Part shown: positions 1-9,367 of the stretch, in pieces
Numbering within the stretch: position 1 is the first letter of the stretch
Layout: every line of letters starts with the position of its first letter
Assembly: GCF_900129485.1 (NCBI RefSeq)
Contig: NZ_FQVW01000012.1
Location: 1-64,000 of the forward strand
Direction of reading: 5' to 3'
Source: Ornithinibacillus halophilus
GTDB lineage: Bacteria; Bacillota; Bacilli; Bacillales; Amphibacillaceae
Length of the DNA stretch: 64,000 bases
Notes under the pieces: generated by a model
The model's database searches: none
What the model was told of the DNA's origin: nothing
What the model saw: the letters and a program-made list of their open reading frames with translations, nothing else
Position numbers and translations under genes: made by a program

Positions 1-316
1 CGCTTGCGTCTACAAGTAATGCTACGCAGTGGGCTTCCTCAGCGCAAGGGTGCTAGGAAGCCTAACCAAGTAGTTCCCTGGCTCACCAGCCGCCCACGGC
101 AAAGAAGACACTGTGAAAGTGACCGTAGGAAACTTGAACAGATGTCGCACTTGTGCTGGAAGTGAAAGCGAAGTATATTTCCGTAGCGATGACTTTTACC
201 AAACATAACATTGTTCGGGTTTGTGCTTTATTAAAATAATTTTGTCCCAGCTCCTTCATTGTTAAGGGTTGGATGCAACGATTCGGAATAACGCTTCGCA
301 GGGAATTCCCCTTCCT
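1..316. repeat. Non-coding stretch with GC-richer intergenic repeat
   Basis: No convincing gene is seen here. The first 200 bases are GC-richer than the flanks and contain an inverted repeat (GGCTTCCT at 32-39 against AGGAAGCC at 55-62). The composition and short motifs (a CTCACC stretch, GCGAAGTATATTTCCG) resemble the GC-rich intergenic repeats scattered through Bacillaceae genomes, and broadly resemble the stretch at 10330-10620. Family membership is recalled, not tested. The remaining bases up to the end of the RDD gene are AT-rich and featureless. Confidence 0.4.
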
Positions 317-1111
317 TTATAGTTCATATTCCCATTCCTCTTTCATATACAGGTATAGAACTAATAACGCATCTTCCAACTCTTTTACAGTCTGATTATC
401 TAGTTTCATCCCAACCTTAGGAAAGAGAATAGCAGCTAATTTTCGAGTTAAATCTCTACGTTGGCTGATATCTAACTCTAATAATTTTTCACTATAGCCT
501 TGCAATAAATCCCATTCTTTTTTCCCTAATGATTGAATTGTCCAATCATCAATGGAAATAGTACTCTTGGAAAGCCCACGTCTTTCAATATATTTCTCAA
601 TAGAAGATGCCTTCCTCTTTTTCTTAGACCTTTCATGGACTACAATGGTACCAGCGGCTAAATCACCTAATCGCTTATGCTTTGCATGAAAAAACACCAT
701 TACAATACCTAGAAAATAACTTGTAGGTAACATGTCGACAATGCGTAATAGATTGCGAATAAAACATGAAAGCAGTGTAATATTATGGCCATTCTCTTGA
801 ATTACACGAATTCCAATTAAATGCTTTCCAATTGTTTTTCCGTTATAAAAATACTCTGCAATAAAAAAATATCCCCAATTAATGATAAAAATAATTATTA
901 TTGCAACAGCAATTGGCCAAATTGAATCAGTAAACCAAAACATCGATGAGGATGCACTATAAAGGAACAAAAGGAATACAATCACATTAGCTACTGTGAT
1001 AATGATTTGATCAATTATCATCGCAGCTGCCCTACTTCCTAATCCTGCAAGTCTAAATTTTAATGAAACATACTCTGGTGTCTTTATATTTATTCTTTCC
1101 TCTATCGTCAT
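317..1111 (-). CDS. RDD family membrane protein
   Basis: Predicted integral membrane protein of the RDD family, about 264 residues. The RDD-type signature is near the N-terminus (residues about 19-35, with Arg, Ala and Asp in a helix after the ITP/YVSLKFRLAGLGSR segment), followed by hydrophobic helices and the typical GKTIGKHLIGIRVI stretch and a positively charged KRLGDLAAGT segment. The C-terminal third is soluble and charged. The ATG at 1111 is chosen because GGGGGTA precedes it. It is the last gene of the MoxR/DUF58 cluster, 26 bases after the SpoIIM-like gene. The molecular role is unknown; RDD proteins are often found with MoxR ATPases and some have been linked to ion or solute transport. 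Confidence 0.85.
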   Translation of the reverse strand: MTIEERINIKTPEYVSLKFRLAGLGSRAAAMIIDQIIITVANVIVFLLFLYSASSSMFWFTDSIWPIAVAIIIIFIINWGYFFIAEYFYNGKTIGKHLIGIRVIQENGHNITLLSCFIRNLLRIVDMLPTSYFLGIVMVFFHAKHKRLGDLAAGTIVVHERSKKKRKASSIEKYIERRGLSKSTISIDDWTIQSLGKKEWDLLQGYSEKLLELDISQRRDLTRKLAAILFPKVGMKLDNQTVKELEDALLVLYLYMKEEWEYEL

Positions 1112-1137
1112 TACCCCCATTCCATCGCTTTGCCAGA

Positions 1138-2100
1138 TTAATTATTTTTCTTTTCAAGTAATAGCTTTCCTACTACCATATATAACACCAGTCCAATAAC
1201 TGTTATAAGTGCAACAGCATATTTCGCCTCTAATGATAGATCAGATGGCGTGATGAACCCTTCAATAATCCCTGCAAGAATAAATAATGGTATTGTTCCC
1301 AAGAGGAGTTGCACTGACCGTTTGGATTGCTCCTTCAATTGAAATCCTCTGGAGTATTTACCAGGAACAAATAATTTATATCCCATTAACAGTCCAGCCC
1401 CACCTGCTATAAAAATAGCTGTTAATTCAATCATACCGTGTGGAACTATGTATGCCCAAAATTCATAGGTCATATCATAATGCCAAAAAAGTGCTGCTAA
1501 TGCTCCAATTATAAAGCCATTATAAATTAATAGATAAACCGTTAGTAATCCAAATGTTATACCACCCGCAAATGCTAAGAATGCCACTTGGATATTGTTT
1601 GTCATAATTTGAGCTGACATAAACGAGGAATCGATTGAGTCATGATTAGCTCCTAATTGTTCAGGATCCACGCCCTGTGAAAGTTCAGCAGGAAGAATAG
1701 AATAAAGATGAAGTGGGTCATCCATAACGGACAAGAAACTTGCTAATCCACCTAACGCAAATAAAACCATGGCGATAACTACCGCTTTCCATTGCTCTAA
1801 TAATAGACCAATAAATTTCGTACTAAAAAAGTAGCGTATTTGTTGAAAACTTGAAACTTGGTCTTTATAGAGTAGATTATGAGATTTTGCCACTAATTCA
1901 TTTAAATAAATCGTAACATCTTCATCTGGAAAATACGTTTGGCTATAAGAAAGATTCTGTGCAGCTTTTTGATACAATCGATTAAACGCATCAATATTAT
2001 TGCCAGGAATTCCTTTTCTTTTTTTTCCTAGCGTATTTATATATTCTTCTAACTGTTTCCAGTCTTCACGATTACGCTTTACAAATTGCTTTCGATTCAC
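1138..2100 (-). CDS. SpoIIM-like (DUF95) membrane protein
   Basis: Membrane protein of the stage II sporulation protein M family, about 320 residues. The N-terminal 90 residues are soluble and basic; a cluster of hydrophobic segments follows, including the family's PHGMIEL motif in a membrane-proximal loop. A GTG start at 2100 is chosen because GGGGG lies 7 bases upstream; an upstream ATG at 2151 lacks a site and would overlap the preceding gene. It sits between the DUF58 and RDD genes. In B. subtilis SpoIIM belongs to the engulfment DMP complex, but SpoIIM-like paralogues in MoxR clusters are common and probably do something else, so a sporulation role should not be assumed. Confidence 0.85.
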   Translation of the reverse strand: MNRKQFVKRNREDWKQLEEYINTLGKKRKGIPGNNIDAFNRLYQKAAQNLSYSQTYFPDEDVTIYLNELVAKSHNLLYKDQVSSFQQIRYFFSTKFIGLLLEQWKAVVIAMVLFALGGLASFLSVMDDPLHLYSILPAELSQGVDPEQLGANHDSIDSSFMSAQIMTNNIQVAFLAFAGGITFGLLTVYLLIYNGFIIGALAALFWHYDMTYEFWAYIVPHGMIELTAIFIAGGAGLLMGYKLFVPGKYSRGFQLKEQSKRSVQLLLGTIPLFILAGIIEGFITPSDLSLEAKYAVALITVIGLVLYMVVGKLLLEKKNN

Positions 2101-2134
2101 TGGCGCACCCCCTTCATTCAACATACATGTATCA

Positions 2135-3487
2135 TTACAATAAACCTTCATTTAATAAATTAATATAATAAGAAACAGCAACTGTAGCTAATTGTTCCTC
2201 TGTTGCTTCAACCATTATGAGTCCTTGTTTTTCCCATTTTGCGATCTCTCGCTTCTTAAATAAAAGTTGTTGTTGCGCCATGCTCTTCACCATCGTATGA
2301 TGAACATTTCTTGTGTCTTGTTTAGCTGTCGTGTTTAATTCATCATCTTCAATTCCTATCATGAAAAATAGATGCCTTTGCCTTAGACGCTTGAAATAAT
2401 ACAATGCACTTTCTTCATAAAGAAACGTATGCACATCACTAAATAATAAGAGTAAACTTCTTTTCTTTTGGTATGTTTGTAAGTAATTCATTACGGCAGA
2501 ATAATTGGATTCTGTTGCATCTACTTTCACATTATAAATAGCCTGTAGTATCCTTTGTAATTGATCCATTCCTTTAGCTGGAGGAATAAATACGTTAACA
2601 TCTTTAGAGAAGACCAACACTCCAACGTAATCACCGTTCTTTAGTGCTGCAGCAGTTACTGTTAAGGCAGCTTCTAGAGATTTCTCTAAACGATTACCAT
2701 CCTTTAACTCGGCCCCCATCATCCGACCACAATCAATTAATATCGTAATATACTTCCCATGCTCTGGTTCATATTCATTTGTCATTACTTCCTGTAATTT
2801 TGCTGTTTGTCGCCAATTTATTTTTCTTGGGTCATCACCAACAACATAATTACGGATTCTAGCAAACTCACCAACTCCACTTTTCTGCTTACGAATTTTT
2901 TCACCATCATAAAGTAAAAATTGCTGGGCACTTTGTAAATATCGTCTTGTCTCAGTTAAATCGGGAATTACTTTTACATGATCTTCTAACGGAATCGTCA
3001 TCTGCTTTTCCCATAACCCTAGTGGACTAGCATACCGAACATATAAGTGGCGCAAATAATAATCCCCTCTAACAGGAGCTTCTATATCATAAGTAAAATT
3101 GCATTCCTTTTTTAGCTTCCCTTTTATTGGAAATGTTTTACGAAATGATTGGGGGACATCATCTACTAGAGTTAAAGAACACCCATAATCAGAAGTATTT
3201 CGCACTTTAATCTGTACCTGGTACTGTAAACCTCTTTCTAACTCATGTGGGATTTCTCTAGTAAAATTCATTTCCTTCTTCTTAGGTGAAAACAATAAAT
3301 CTACTAAACTAAATAGAAGGAATAAACTATTAAAGGTAATGATCCATATCCAATCCAGCCCAACCACAGTCAAAATTATGATACTTACCGATAAAAGCAA
3401 CAAAATAGTGACTAGTCGTTTGGAAGGTACTATCCCCCTACCTTGGAACAGGAATCGACCCCACCAATTCCTCAATGATTTGGTCAT
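2135..3487 (-). CDS. DUF58 domain protein (vWA-like), MoxR partner
   Basis: 450-residue protein with two N-terminal hydrophobic segments (about residues 24-65), a beta-rich middle and the DUF58 signature (a V-G-D-D-P-R-K-I-N-W-R stretch at about 216-227). A von Willebrand A-like fold follows, with ILIDCGRMM supplying metal-site-like residues. Start: GGAGGGAG sits 6 bases before the ATG, so the gene starts inside the end of the MoxR gene with a 50-base overlap in another frame, a sign of tight coupling. DUF58 proteins are the usual partners of MoxR ATPases, which are thought to act as chaperones or in cofactor insertion; the substrate here is unknown. Confidence 0.9.
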   Translation of the reverse strand: MTKSLRNWWGRFLFQGRGIVPSKRLVTILLLLSVSIIILTVVGLDWIWIITFNSLFLLFSLVDLLFSPKKKEMNFTREIPHELERGLQYQVQIKVRNTSDYGCSLTLVDDVPQSFRKTFPIKGKLKKECNFTYDIEAPVRGDYYLRHLYVRYASPLGLWEKQMTIPLEDHVKVIPDLTETRRYLQSAQQFLLYDGEKIRKQKSGVGEFARIRNYVVGDDPRKINWRQTAKLQEVMTNEYEPEHGKYITILIDCGRMMGAELKDGNRLEKSLEAALTVTAAALKNGDYVGVLVFSKDVNVFIPPAKGMDQLQRILQAIYNVKVDATESNYSAVMNYLQTYQKKRSLLLLFSDVHTFLYEESALYYFKRLRQRHLFFMIGIEDDELNTTAKQDTRNVHHTMVKSMAQQQLLFKKREIAKWEKQGLIMVEATEEQLATVAVSYYINLLNEGLL

Positions 3488-4367
3488 TGGTCACTCCCTC
3501 CAATTCCACGTGTGGAGATACTTGAATTCGATGCCTCAATGCCGGTTTTGCAACAACTTTTACATCATCAGGTGTAACGTAGTCTCTTTCTGATAAATAG
3601 GCCCATGCTTGTGCTGCTTTTCCGATAGATATCGCTGCACGAGTACTAGCCCCAAAATGAATTGATTCGGTTTCACGAGTCTTTCGCACAATCTTCATAA
3701 TATAAGCAAGGACCTCATCATTTAATGTGATCGTTTTAATTTCTTCTTGTATATCAAGAAATGTTTTCACATCCATTTCTGCATGTAACACTTCTTTTGT
3801 AAACTGGCCTTCTAAGACCTGTTTCAATACGTTTGTTTCCTCCTCTAATGAAGGGAAGTCAATAGTTAATTTAAACAGAAAACGATCTTGTTGAGCCTCA
3901 GGAAGTGGATATGTTCCCTCAAACTCAATCGGATTTTGAGTGGCAACTACAAAGAACACATCTGCTAAAGAATAGGTTTCTCCTTGTATGGTGACTTGCT
4001 TTTCTTCCATCGCCTCTAAAAGAGCTGCTTGCGTCTTTGCAGGGGTGCGATTAATTTCATCAGCCAATAGAATGTTAGTAAAAATCGGCCCTTTTAGTGT
4101 TTGAAACGAACTGTCTTTCATATTGTAGATCGTACTTCCAGTAATATCACTCGGCAACAAATCAGGAGTGAACTGAATACGATTAAACTCTCCTCCAATA
4201 AGGTTAGCGAGGGTTCTGACCATTTGTGTTTTACCTGTTCCGGGAACTCCTTCAATTAATACGTGTCCACCTGACAATATAGCAGATAATAATAACTTTA
4301 GATTCATTGTTTGACCTAGAATGCGCTCATCGTATTTTTTCAATAACGCAGATAATTCACTTCTCAT
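3438..4367 (-). CDS. MoxR family AAA+ ATPase
   Basis: 309-residue AAA+ ATPase. Walker A is GVPGTGKT (about residues 40-47), Walker B is LLADEINR followed by TPAKTQAALLEAMEE, and sensor 1 lies in FVVATQNPIEFEGTYPLPEAQQDRF, split here only for description; all are textbook MoxR motifs. The ATG at 4367 overlaps the upstream stop codon by four bases (ATGA) and has GGAGG four bases before it. MoxR proteins work as hexameric ATPases with DUF58/vWA partners on membrane or secreted substrates. The flanking DUF58, DUF4350 and DUF4129 genes form the commonly seen operon. Confidence 0.95.
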   Translation of the reverse strand: MRSELSALLKKYDERILGQTMNLKLLLSAILSGGHVLIEGVPGTGKTQMVRTLANLIGGEFNRIQFTPDLLPSDITGSTIYNMKDSSFQTLKGPIFTNILLADEINRTPAKTQAALLEAMEEKQVTIQGETYSLADVFFVVATQNPIEFEGTYPLPEAQQDRFLFKLTIDFPSLEEETNVLKQVLEGQFTKEVLHAEMDVKTFLDIQEEIKTITLNDEVLAYIMKIVRKTRETESIHFGASTRAAISIGKAAQAWAYLSERDYVTPDDVKVVAKPALRHRIQVSPHVELEGVTNDQIIEELVGSIPVPR

Positions 4368-5503
4368 TCGTCCTCCACCTCTTTCCGTAATTGGTCAATC
4401 TTCCTAGACCATAGCAAATATTCTTGTTTAGTAATCGTTGGTTTGGTTAGAACCGTTGAAACTCCATTGATAAATGATTTTAGCTCTTTAGGGTCTCGCT
4501 CAGATCGTTGATTGATATTATTTGTAATGTCTTCCCAATCCTTCCGATACGATATTCCCCATTTTTCTTGCATCACTATCCTTAGGTAATCCGCTTGAAT
4601 AATGAGGGAATCTTGATATCTCTTTCCACGTTGGTACCATGCTGCTAGTGCCTTTATCCGTTCATTGCTAAATCGTACCGTTTCCTCTCTCGGAGTGACT
4701 ATAGGTCCAAAACGTTTTCCTTGGTTCCATATGTAAAAAATCGTTAACAGTAATAGTTGAAAACCTAACACGAGAATCCATTGTGGATATAATGTATTCA
4801 CAGTTGGCTTATTACCAGTTCCATGACTATATTCATCAAAAAGGATACTCCCCCACTCGCCTCCTGCATGATGAAAGACCGTTTGGATTATCTCTAAGTG
4901 ATCTTCTTCAAGAATGTGTTCATTCGTCATCCAAATTGGGGTATTGGCAACAATAAGGGTACCATCGCCATAGTTTCTCTCCAGTGCTACTACACCCTCC
5001 ATGTCCGATAAAATCACCCGGTCCTTTTCTTCTGTTAGTAACCGTTCATAAGATGGAAGGAATGCCTCATATTCTAATCCTTGATTGTTGTTCAACTTCG
5101 TCGTATTCTCTTGCATAGTTGCAATTGGAACCGTACTTATGTCAAACATACCATGTGGATTGTTTTGAAATAACATAATGGTATTTCCATTTTCCATAAA
5201 ATCAATATACTCACTCATATCCTTTGCATCCGGTATAAAGATTGGCTCAATCATAACTAGTAGTTGATTAGATCCATTATCTATTAGTAGATTCGGAGAG
5301 TGAGTCCAACGATCAACTATGTTGTATTCTTGCTCTAAATATGTATAAATCGCTTTTGTTCCCATTGGAGCTGGAGAATCAGAAACATAATTCGGGTAAT
5401 CCTGAGGTTGCTTGGATATTAAAAAGTAACTTATGCTAATAAAAACAAGTAAAAAGATAACTAGCCAAACCCAAGATTTTTTACCTGTAAACAAATTTCG
5501 CAA
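4364..5503 (-). CDS. DUF4350 domain membrane protein
   Basis: 379-residue protein with an N-terminal membrane anchor (about residues 11-30), a large extracytoplasmic domain of DUF4350 type (GATase-like fold: long alpha/beta domain beginning near the DYPNYVSDSPAPMGTKAIY segment) and a second transmembrane helix at about 240-260, followed by a cytoplasmic charged tail. It appears to use a TTG start after AAGGAGGGG. It is coupled to the MoxR gene by a four-base overlap. Its function is not established; its constant linkage to MoxR/DUF58 suggests it belongs to the same membrane complex. Confidence 0.8.
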   Translation of the reverse strand: MRNLFTGKKSWVWLVIFLLVFISISYFLISKQPQDYPNYVSDSPAPMGTKAIYTYLEQEYNIVDRWTHSPNLLIDNGSNQLLVMIEPIFIPDAKDMSEYIDFMENGNTIMLFQNNPHGMFDISTVPIATMQENTTKLNNNQGLEYEAFLPSYERLLTEEKDRVILSDMEGVVALERNYGDGTLIVANTPIWMTNEHILEEDHLEIIQTVFHHAGGEWGSILFDEYSHGTGNKPTVNTLYPQWILVLGFQLLLLTIFYIWNQGKRFGPIVTPREETVRFSNERIKALAAWYQRGKRYQDSLIIQADYLRIVMQEKWGISYRKDWEDITNNINQRSERDPKELKSFINGVSTVLTKPTITKQEYLLWSRKIDQLRKEVEDE

Positions 5504-5519
5504 AACTTTCTGCCCCTCC

Positions 5520-6161
5520 TTATGCTTCCAATTCTTCTAACTGCCAGAGTTTGTGGGCTAATTCCTTAAATTCCACATACTCTGATTGGTTAATCTCTCG
5601 TTCACCATACACAACCTCATCGAAAAATTGCGCTAATTGATAAAATGATAGTGCATGGTTTTTATTAATTTTACGTAGTTCTTCAACATACTCTAAATTT
5701 GTCTTCCACACTTTTGCCTCAAGCCATTCCTTGTCATTCAAATACAACAATATAGATAGGAACAAATGCCTTGTTGCCTTTCTGTAATCTTCGTTTCCTT
5801 CCTGACTTTCCGCTTCTGATAAATGCTGTTGATATGTCCAATCTATTTCTTTAACGGAGTACAATGGTTTATGTTCATGAAATTTCCGCTTGCGATTAAC
5901 GGACCGTATCCAAAGAAATAGAGCCAGTATTAATAAACCAATTAAGACAGCAACAATGAAAAAAAGAACAGCATCTGCTAAACCATTTGTTGGTTCTAAA
6001 GATGAGAATACTTTAGATAACTGCTCCATTATCCATTCTTTAATATTGTCCCACCATTTTTCTATAAAACTTCGATTATCCTCAAAATAAACTTGATATT
6101 CTCTCTCACTTAATATTTTTTCTAATTCATCTCTTGTTTCATCGATATTTTCCAAAGGCAT
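5520..6161 (-). CDS. DUF4129 domain membrane protein
   Basis: About 213 residues: an N-terminal amphipathic region rich in Trp and charged residues, one transmembrane helix (about residues 64-87) and a C-terminal soluble DUF4129 domain with the LLYLNDKEWLEAKVWKTNLEY region. DUF4129 is usually the last membrane-proximal component of MoxR/DUF58 operons. The ATG at 6161 is preferred over an adjacent GTG; the ribosome site is weak (GAAGAG). It is the first gene of the six-gene cluster, 16 bases upstream of the DUF4350 gene, so the cluster promoter should lie in 6162-6237. Confidence 0.8.
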   Translation of the reverse strand: MPLENIDETRDELEKILSEREYQVYFEDNRSFIEKWWDNIKEWIMEQLSKVFSSLEPTNGLADAVLFFIVAVLIGLLILALFLWIRSVNRKRKFHEHKPLYSVKEIDWTYQQHLSEAESQEGNEDYRKATRHLFLSILLYLNDKEWLEAKVWKTNLEYVEELRKINKNHALSFYQLAQFFDEVVYGEREINQSEYVEFKELAHKLWQLEELEA

Positions 6162-6237
6162 CACCTAACTCTTCATATAGTTCACTTGCAAACTAGTAAA
6201 AAAATGTACGATACAATCCCTATCCTGAAACACTGAA

Positions 6238-7149
6238 CTACAGTTGTTCAGTTTTATAGTCATCAATCATTTCATTTAGGTCGTCAGCTTCTTTTCTTAC
6301 ACGTAAATCAAAGTATATGACAGCGTAACAGACGGCAAAAATCATAGAAGTTATAAAGCTGATTAGATTTACAATGATGGTATGTAACACACTGTATCCT
6401 AAGAAAATGGTAAATAATCCTTCAATCGCTAAACTTAAAGCAAATGTAATTAAAAAGAGGACGACGTAAAGACCGATTAATCTCCAACTATTGTTGCTCG
6501 TTAAATGCCAGCTTCTCGATAACCCTGGGAAATCCTCTTCGAATACGACAGCGCATAAATATAGACTCCAGCGTGTCAGTAGAAAAATAACACCTGCTGC
6601 AACCCCTAAAAATAGTGGGATTGTTAGTACTATGCCGACGAACGGGATAGCAATTCCACTTACAGCACCAACAATTAAAATGATAATAAATGAAATAAGG
6701 ACTAAGCCAAATAGTATCGCGCCAAATATTAAACTACTTCCAAGAATTGGCCAGAATTTAGAAAAGGCATTCTTTATTACCATCCCTGCAGTAAATCCTT
6801 CATTATTTTTTTGTTTCATTACACCAATTAAAATCGATGCTTGAGCAATAGGACCTGCCACTAACAATGCTAAACCGATAAAAATATTCCCAAATTCTCT
6901 ACTCCAACTGATAGACGCTGTCGCTTCAGCATCTATTTCAGCAACAATTTGATCTACTAATGATTCACCAGCACCTAGCTCTCGAAAGAAACTAGTACCA
7001 TTAGATAATAGAATAATAGCTTCTAGTAAATAAATTGGACCCATTATAATAAGAAGAATAAGGAAAAACTTAGAGAAATTGTTTTTACAGAGTTTAAATG
7101 TTTCATCTAATATTTCTCCAAATCCTTTTGGTCTGTTATATGATTGCAC
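6238..7149 (-). CDS. Multi-pass membrane protein, glycerophosphodiesterase-membrane-domain-like
   Basis: 303-residue protein with about six hydrophobic segments. The start (FGEILDETFKLCKNNFSKFF) and the later LTRWSLYLCAVVFEEDFPGL-SRSW stretch match a family of Bacillaceae membrane proteins related to the membrane domain of glycerophosphoryl diester phosphodiesterase, but no catalytic domain is attached. A GTG start with AAGGAGG seven bases upstream fits well. It lies 73 bases before the DUF4129 gene on the same strand and could belong to that operon. No function can be assigned from sequence. Confidence 0.75.
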   Translation of the reverse strand: MQSYNRPKGFGEILDETFKLCKNNFSKFFLILLIIMGPIYLLEAIILLSNGTSFFRELGAGESLVDQIVAEIDAEATASISWSREFGNIFIGLALLVAGPIAQASILIGVMKQKNNEGFTAGMVIKNAFSKFWPILGSSLIFGAILFGLVLISFIIILIVGAVSGIAIPFVGIVLTIPLFLGVAAGVIFLLTRWSLYLCAVVFEEDFPGLSRSWHLTSNNSWRLIGLYVVLFLITFALSLAIEGLFTIFLGYSVLHTIIVNLISFITSMIFAVCYAVIYFDLRVRKEADDLNEMIDDYKTEQL

Positions 7150-7179
7150 TTTGCTTCCTCCTTTTATTTACGTATTTAA

Positions 7180-8265
7180 TCAGCCATTAGTTTCCGTTTT
7201 ACTCGTTGTTATTAATGCCAGAAACACTGCACTAATTCCACCTGCCAACTTTCCAATAATTAAAGCAAAAATCATATCCTTTTCTATTCCTGCCACAAAT
7301 CCAAGGTGACTTCCTAATACAAATCCACCACTTACTGCAAAAGCTACACATATCACCTTTCCTCGATTTCCCATGTCTTTAAATAGAACGAACATTGGAA
7401 TTACGTGTGCTAATGACGCAGCTATTCCAGCTACAGCATTTTTATCCATTCCCATGACACTTCCAACACGTTCCAAAGGAGATTTAAAAGCCTTTCTAAT
7501 AAATGTAACTAGTGGAAACGCACCTGCTAAAAATAGAACTATCCTCCCTACAATGACAATTCCTTCATCAAGTGGGGTCATATTAGCAATGACTACAAAT
7601 CCAGTTAATGTTTCAATTATAATCGCTATTAAACCAACAATAGCAATTATTTGAATTGCTTTAGCAAAGACCTTAAATCCTTTAATCATGCTATCCGGTA
7701 TAAGCCATAGACCGATTGCAATCCCTACAGAAAATAGGATAGTAGGTAAAAGATTTCGGATCATCATAACCGTATCAAACTGCGCAACTAATCCACCTAG
7801 AAAACAGCCGATTGGTACTGTGATTAACCCTATTAAAATCCCTTTAGCAAAGAAAGCATGATCTTCTTTTTTTATAATTCCTAGCGCAACAGGAATTGTA
7901 AATACAATCGTTGGCCCCATCATAGTCCCTAAAAAGATCCACGAAAACAGTTCTGCTTCTTCGCTCAAGGACATCTCAGTTGCCAACGCATATCCTCCCA
8001 TATCGATTGCCAAAATAGTATTAGCAAATGCTGCAGGATCAGCTCCAAACCAAGCATATACCGGAACTACAATTGGGGTAATAAATGTTGCTAACACTGG
8101 GGCTATAGAAATAATCCCTACCATCGCTAATGTTAGTGGACCCATGGCATTAAAGCCATCTGCAAATTGCTCTCCTAACCCAAATTTATTCCCTATTAAA
8201 TAATCTATTCCACCAACACAAAGAAAAACTACTATTATGATTATGATAATGTCATTGATACCCAT
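7180..8265 (-). CDS. eutH: EutH family transporter (ethanolamine permease-like)
   Basis: 361-residue polytopic membrane protein of the EutH family, with about ten hydrophobic helices and conserved stretches such as FGLGEQFADGFNAMG near the N-terminus and FVLGSHLGFVAGIEKDM near the C-terminus. EutH facilitates ethanolamine uptake in eut operons. Here it stands alone: no ethanolamine ammonia-lyase (EutBC), EutA or microcompartment genes are in the window. The ATG follows GGGGATAGAAC. It may still carry ethanolamine or another small amine; the substrate is unproven. Confidence 0.85.
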   Translation of the reverse strand: MGINDIIIIIIVVFLCVGGIDYLIGNKFGLGEQFADGFNAMGPLTLAMVGIISIAPVLATFITPIVVPVYAWFGADPAAFANTILAIDMGGYALATEMSLSEEAELFSWIFLGTMMGPTIVFTIPVALGIIKKEDHAFFAKGILIGLITVPIGCFLGGLVAQFDTVMMIRNLLPTILFSVGIAIGLWLIPDSMIKGFKVFAKAIQIIAIVGLIAIIIETLTGFVVIANMTPLDEGIVIVGRIVLFLAGAFPLVTFIRKAFKSPLERVGSVMGMDKNAVAGIAASLAHVIPMFVLFKDMGNRGKVICVAFAVSGGFVLGSHLGFVAGIEKDMIFALIIGKLAGGISAVFLALITTSKTETNG

Positions 8266-8364
8266 GTTCTATCCCCGTTCATGAATTCATTAATTTATAT
8301 GAAAAGCGCATCGCGTCCATCGCTAATTCAATATATTATGTAAAATTTACCCCAATATTTTTTG

Positions 8365-9144
8365 CTATTGCGCCGTATATCCCCCGTCTAATACAACCGC
8401 TTGACCAGTAATTCCTTTCGCCTTTTCACTTGCTAAAAACATGGCATAATCAGCAATCTCCTGTACCTCCAACAATCGTCTTTGTGGTACTAGAGGATAG
8501 ATCACCTCTTCTAACACCTTTTCCAACGATACGTTTCGATTCTTTGCCAAGTCTTCTAACTGATTTCTTACTAATGGCGTGTCAACATATCCAGGACAAA
8601 TCGCATTTACCGTTATTCCATAATCGGCTGCCTCTAAAGCAGCCACCTTTGTTAAGCCAATTAAACCATGTTTGGCACTATTGTAGGCTGCTTTTCCAGC
8701 AAAACCAATTAGTCCATTAATGGATGCCATATTGATTACTCGGCCAAACCCCTGTTCTTTCATCACTGGGAATACGTGTTTGATCCCTACAAAAGGGGCC
8801 ACAAGCATAATTTTAGTCATCAGTTCAAATTTTTCCGTTGGGAATTCCTCAATGGGTGCAATATGTTGTAGACCTGCATTATTAATGAGTACATCAATCC
8901 TTCCAAAAACATCCATTGTCCTTTTAATAGACAGTTGAATATCCTCTTCTATTGTAACATCACATGGAATTCCAATAACTTGCAAACCCTTCTCCTTCAA
9001 TTCCTCGGTTACTTCATTCAACTTTTTCTCATTAATATCCGTAAATACTACACTTGCTCCATTGTTAGCAAACTCTATACCAATTGACTTCCCTATCCCA
9101 CTTGCCGCTCCTGTAATAAGAACAACTTTATTTTCCACATTCAT
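8365..9144 (-). CDS. 3-hydroxybutyrate dehydrogenase (SDR family)
   Basis: Classical short-chain dehydrogenase, 259 residues with the chosen start. It has the Gly-rich TGAASGIGKS nucleotide motif, NNAG, and the catalytic Ser/Tyr/Lys set with AYNSAKHG. The overall sequence (INMASINGLIGFAGKAAYN, then CPGYVDTPLV) matches bacterial D-3-hydroxybutyrate dehydrogenases, which interconvert 3-hydroxybutyrate and acetoacetate with NAD. An ATG at 9144 with GAAGGGA just upstream is preferred over the ATG at 9171, which has no site. The next gene downstream is eutH, 99 bases away. Other SDR substrates cannot be excluded. Confidence 0.82.
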   Translation of the reverse strand: MNVENKVVLITGAASGIGKSIGIEFANNGASVVFTDINEKKLNEVTEELKEKGLQVIGIPCDVTIEEDIQLSIKRTMDVFGRIDVLINNAGLQHIAPIEEFPTEKFELMTKIMLVAPFVGIKHVFPVMKEQGFGRVINMASINGLIGFAGKAAYNSAKHGLIGLTKVAALEAADYGITVNAICPGYVDTPLVRNQLEDLAKNRNVSLEKVLEEVIYPLVPQRRLLEVQEIADYAMFLASEKAKGITGQAVVLDGGYTAQ

Positions 9145-9367
9145 CTCTCCCTTCAAATTTTTTATGTGCATAACTTAATTCTCTTCGGGCTATTAATATA
9201 TATGTAGAAATAATGAATCAATATCTATCTCTATCAAAGGTTAATGTTTTACTTTACCTTTTCGACATATTCGTCTGTTTTTCCTGCATAAACGTTTAAA
9301 AGGGAACCATTAAGGGGATTCCTAATTACTAATTGTATTTTTATGGAGTTATAAAAAGGAGAAAAAA

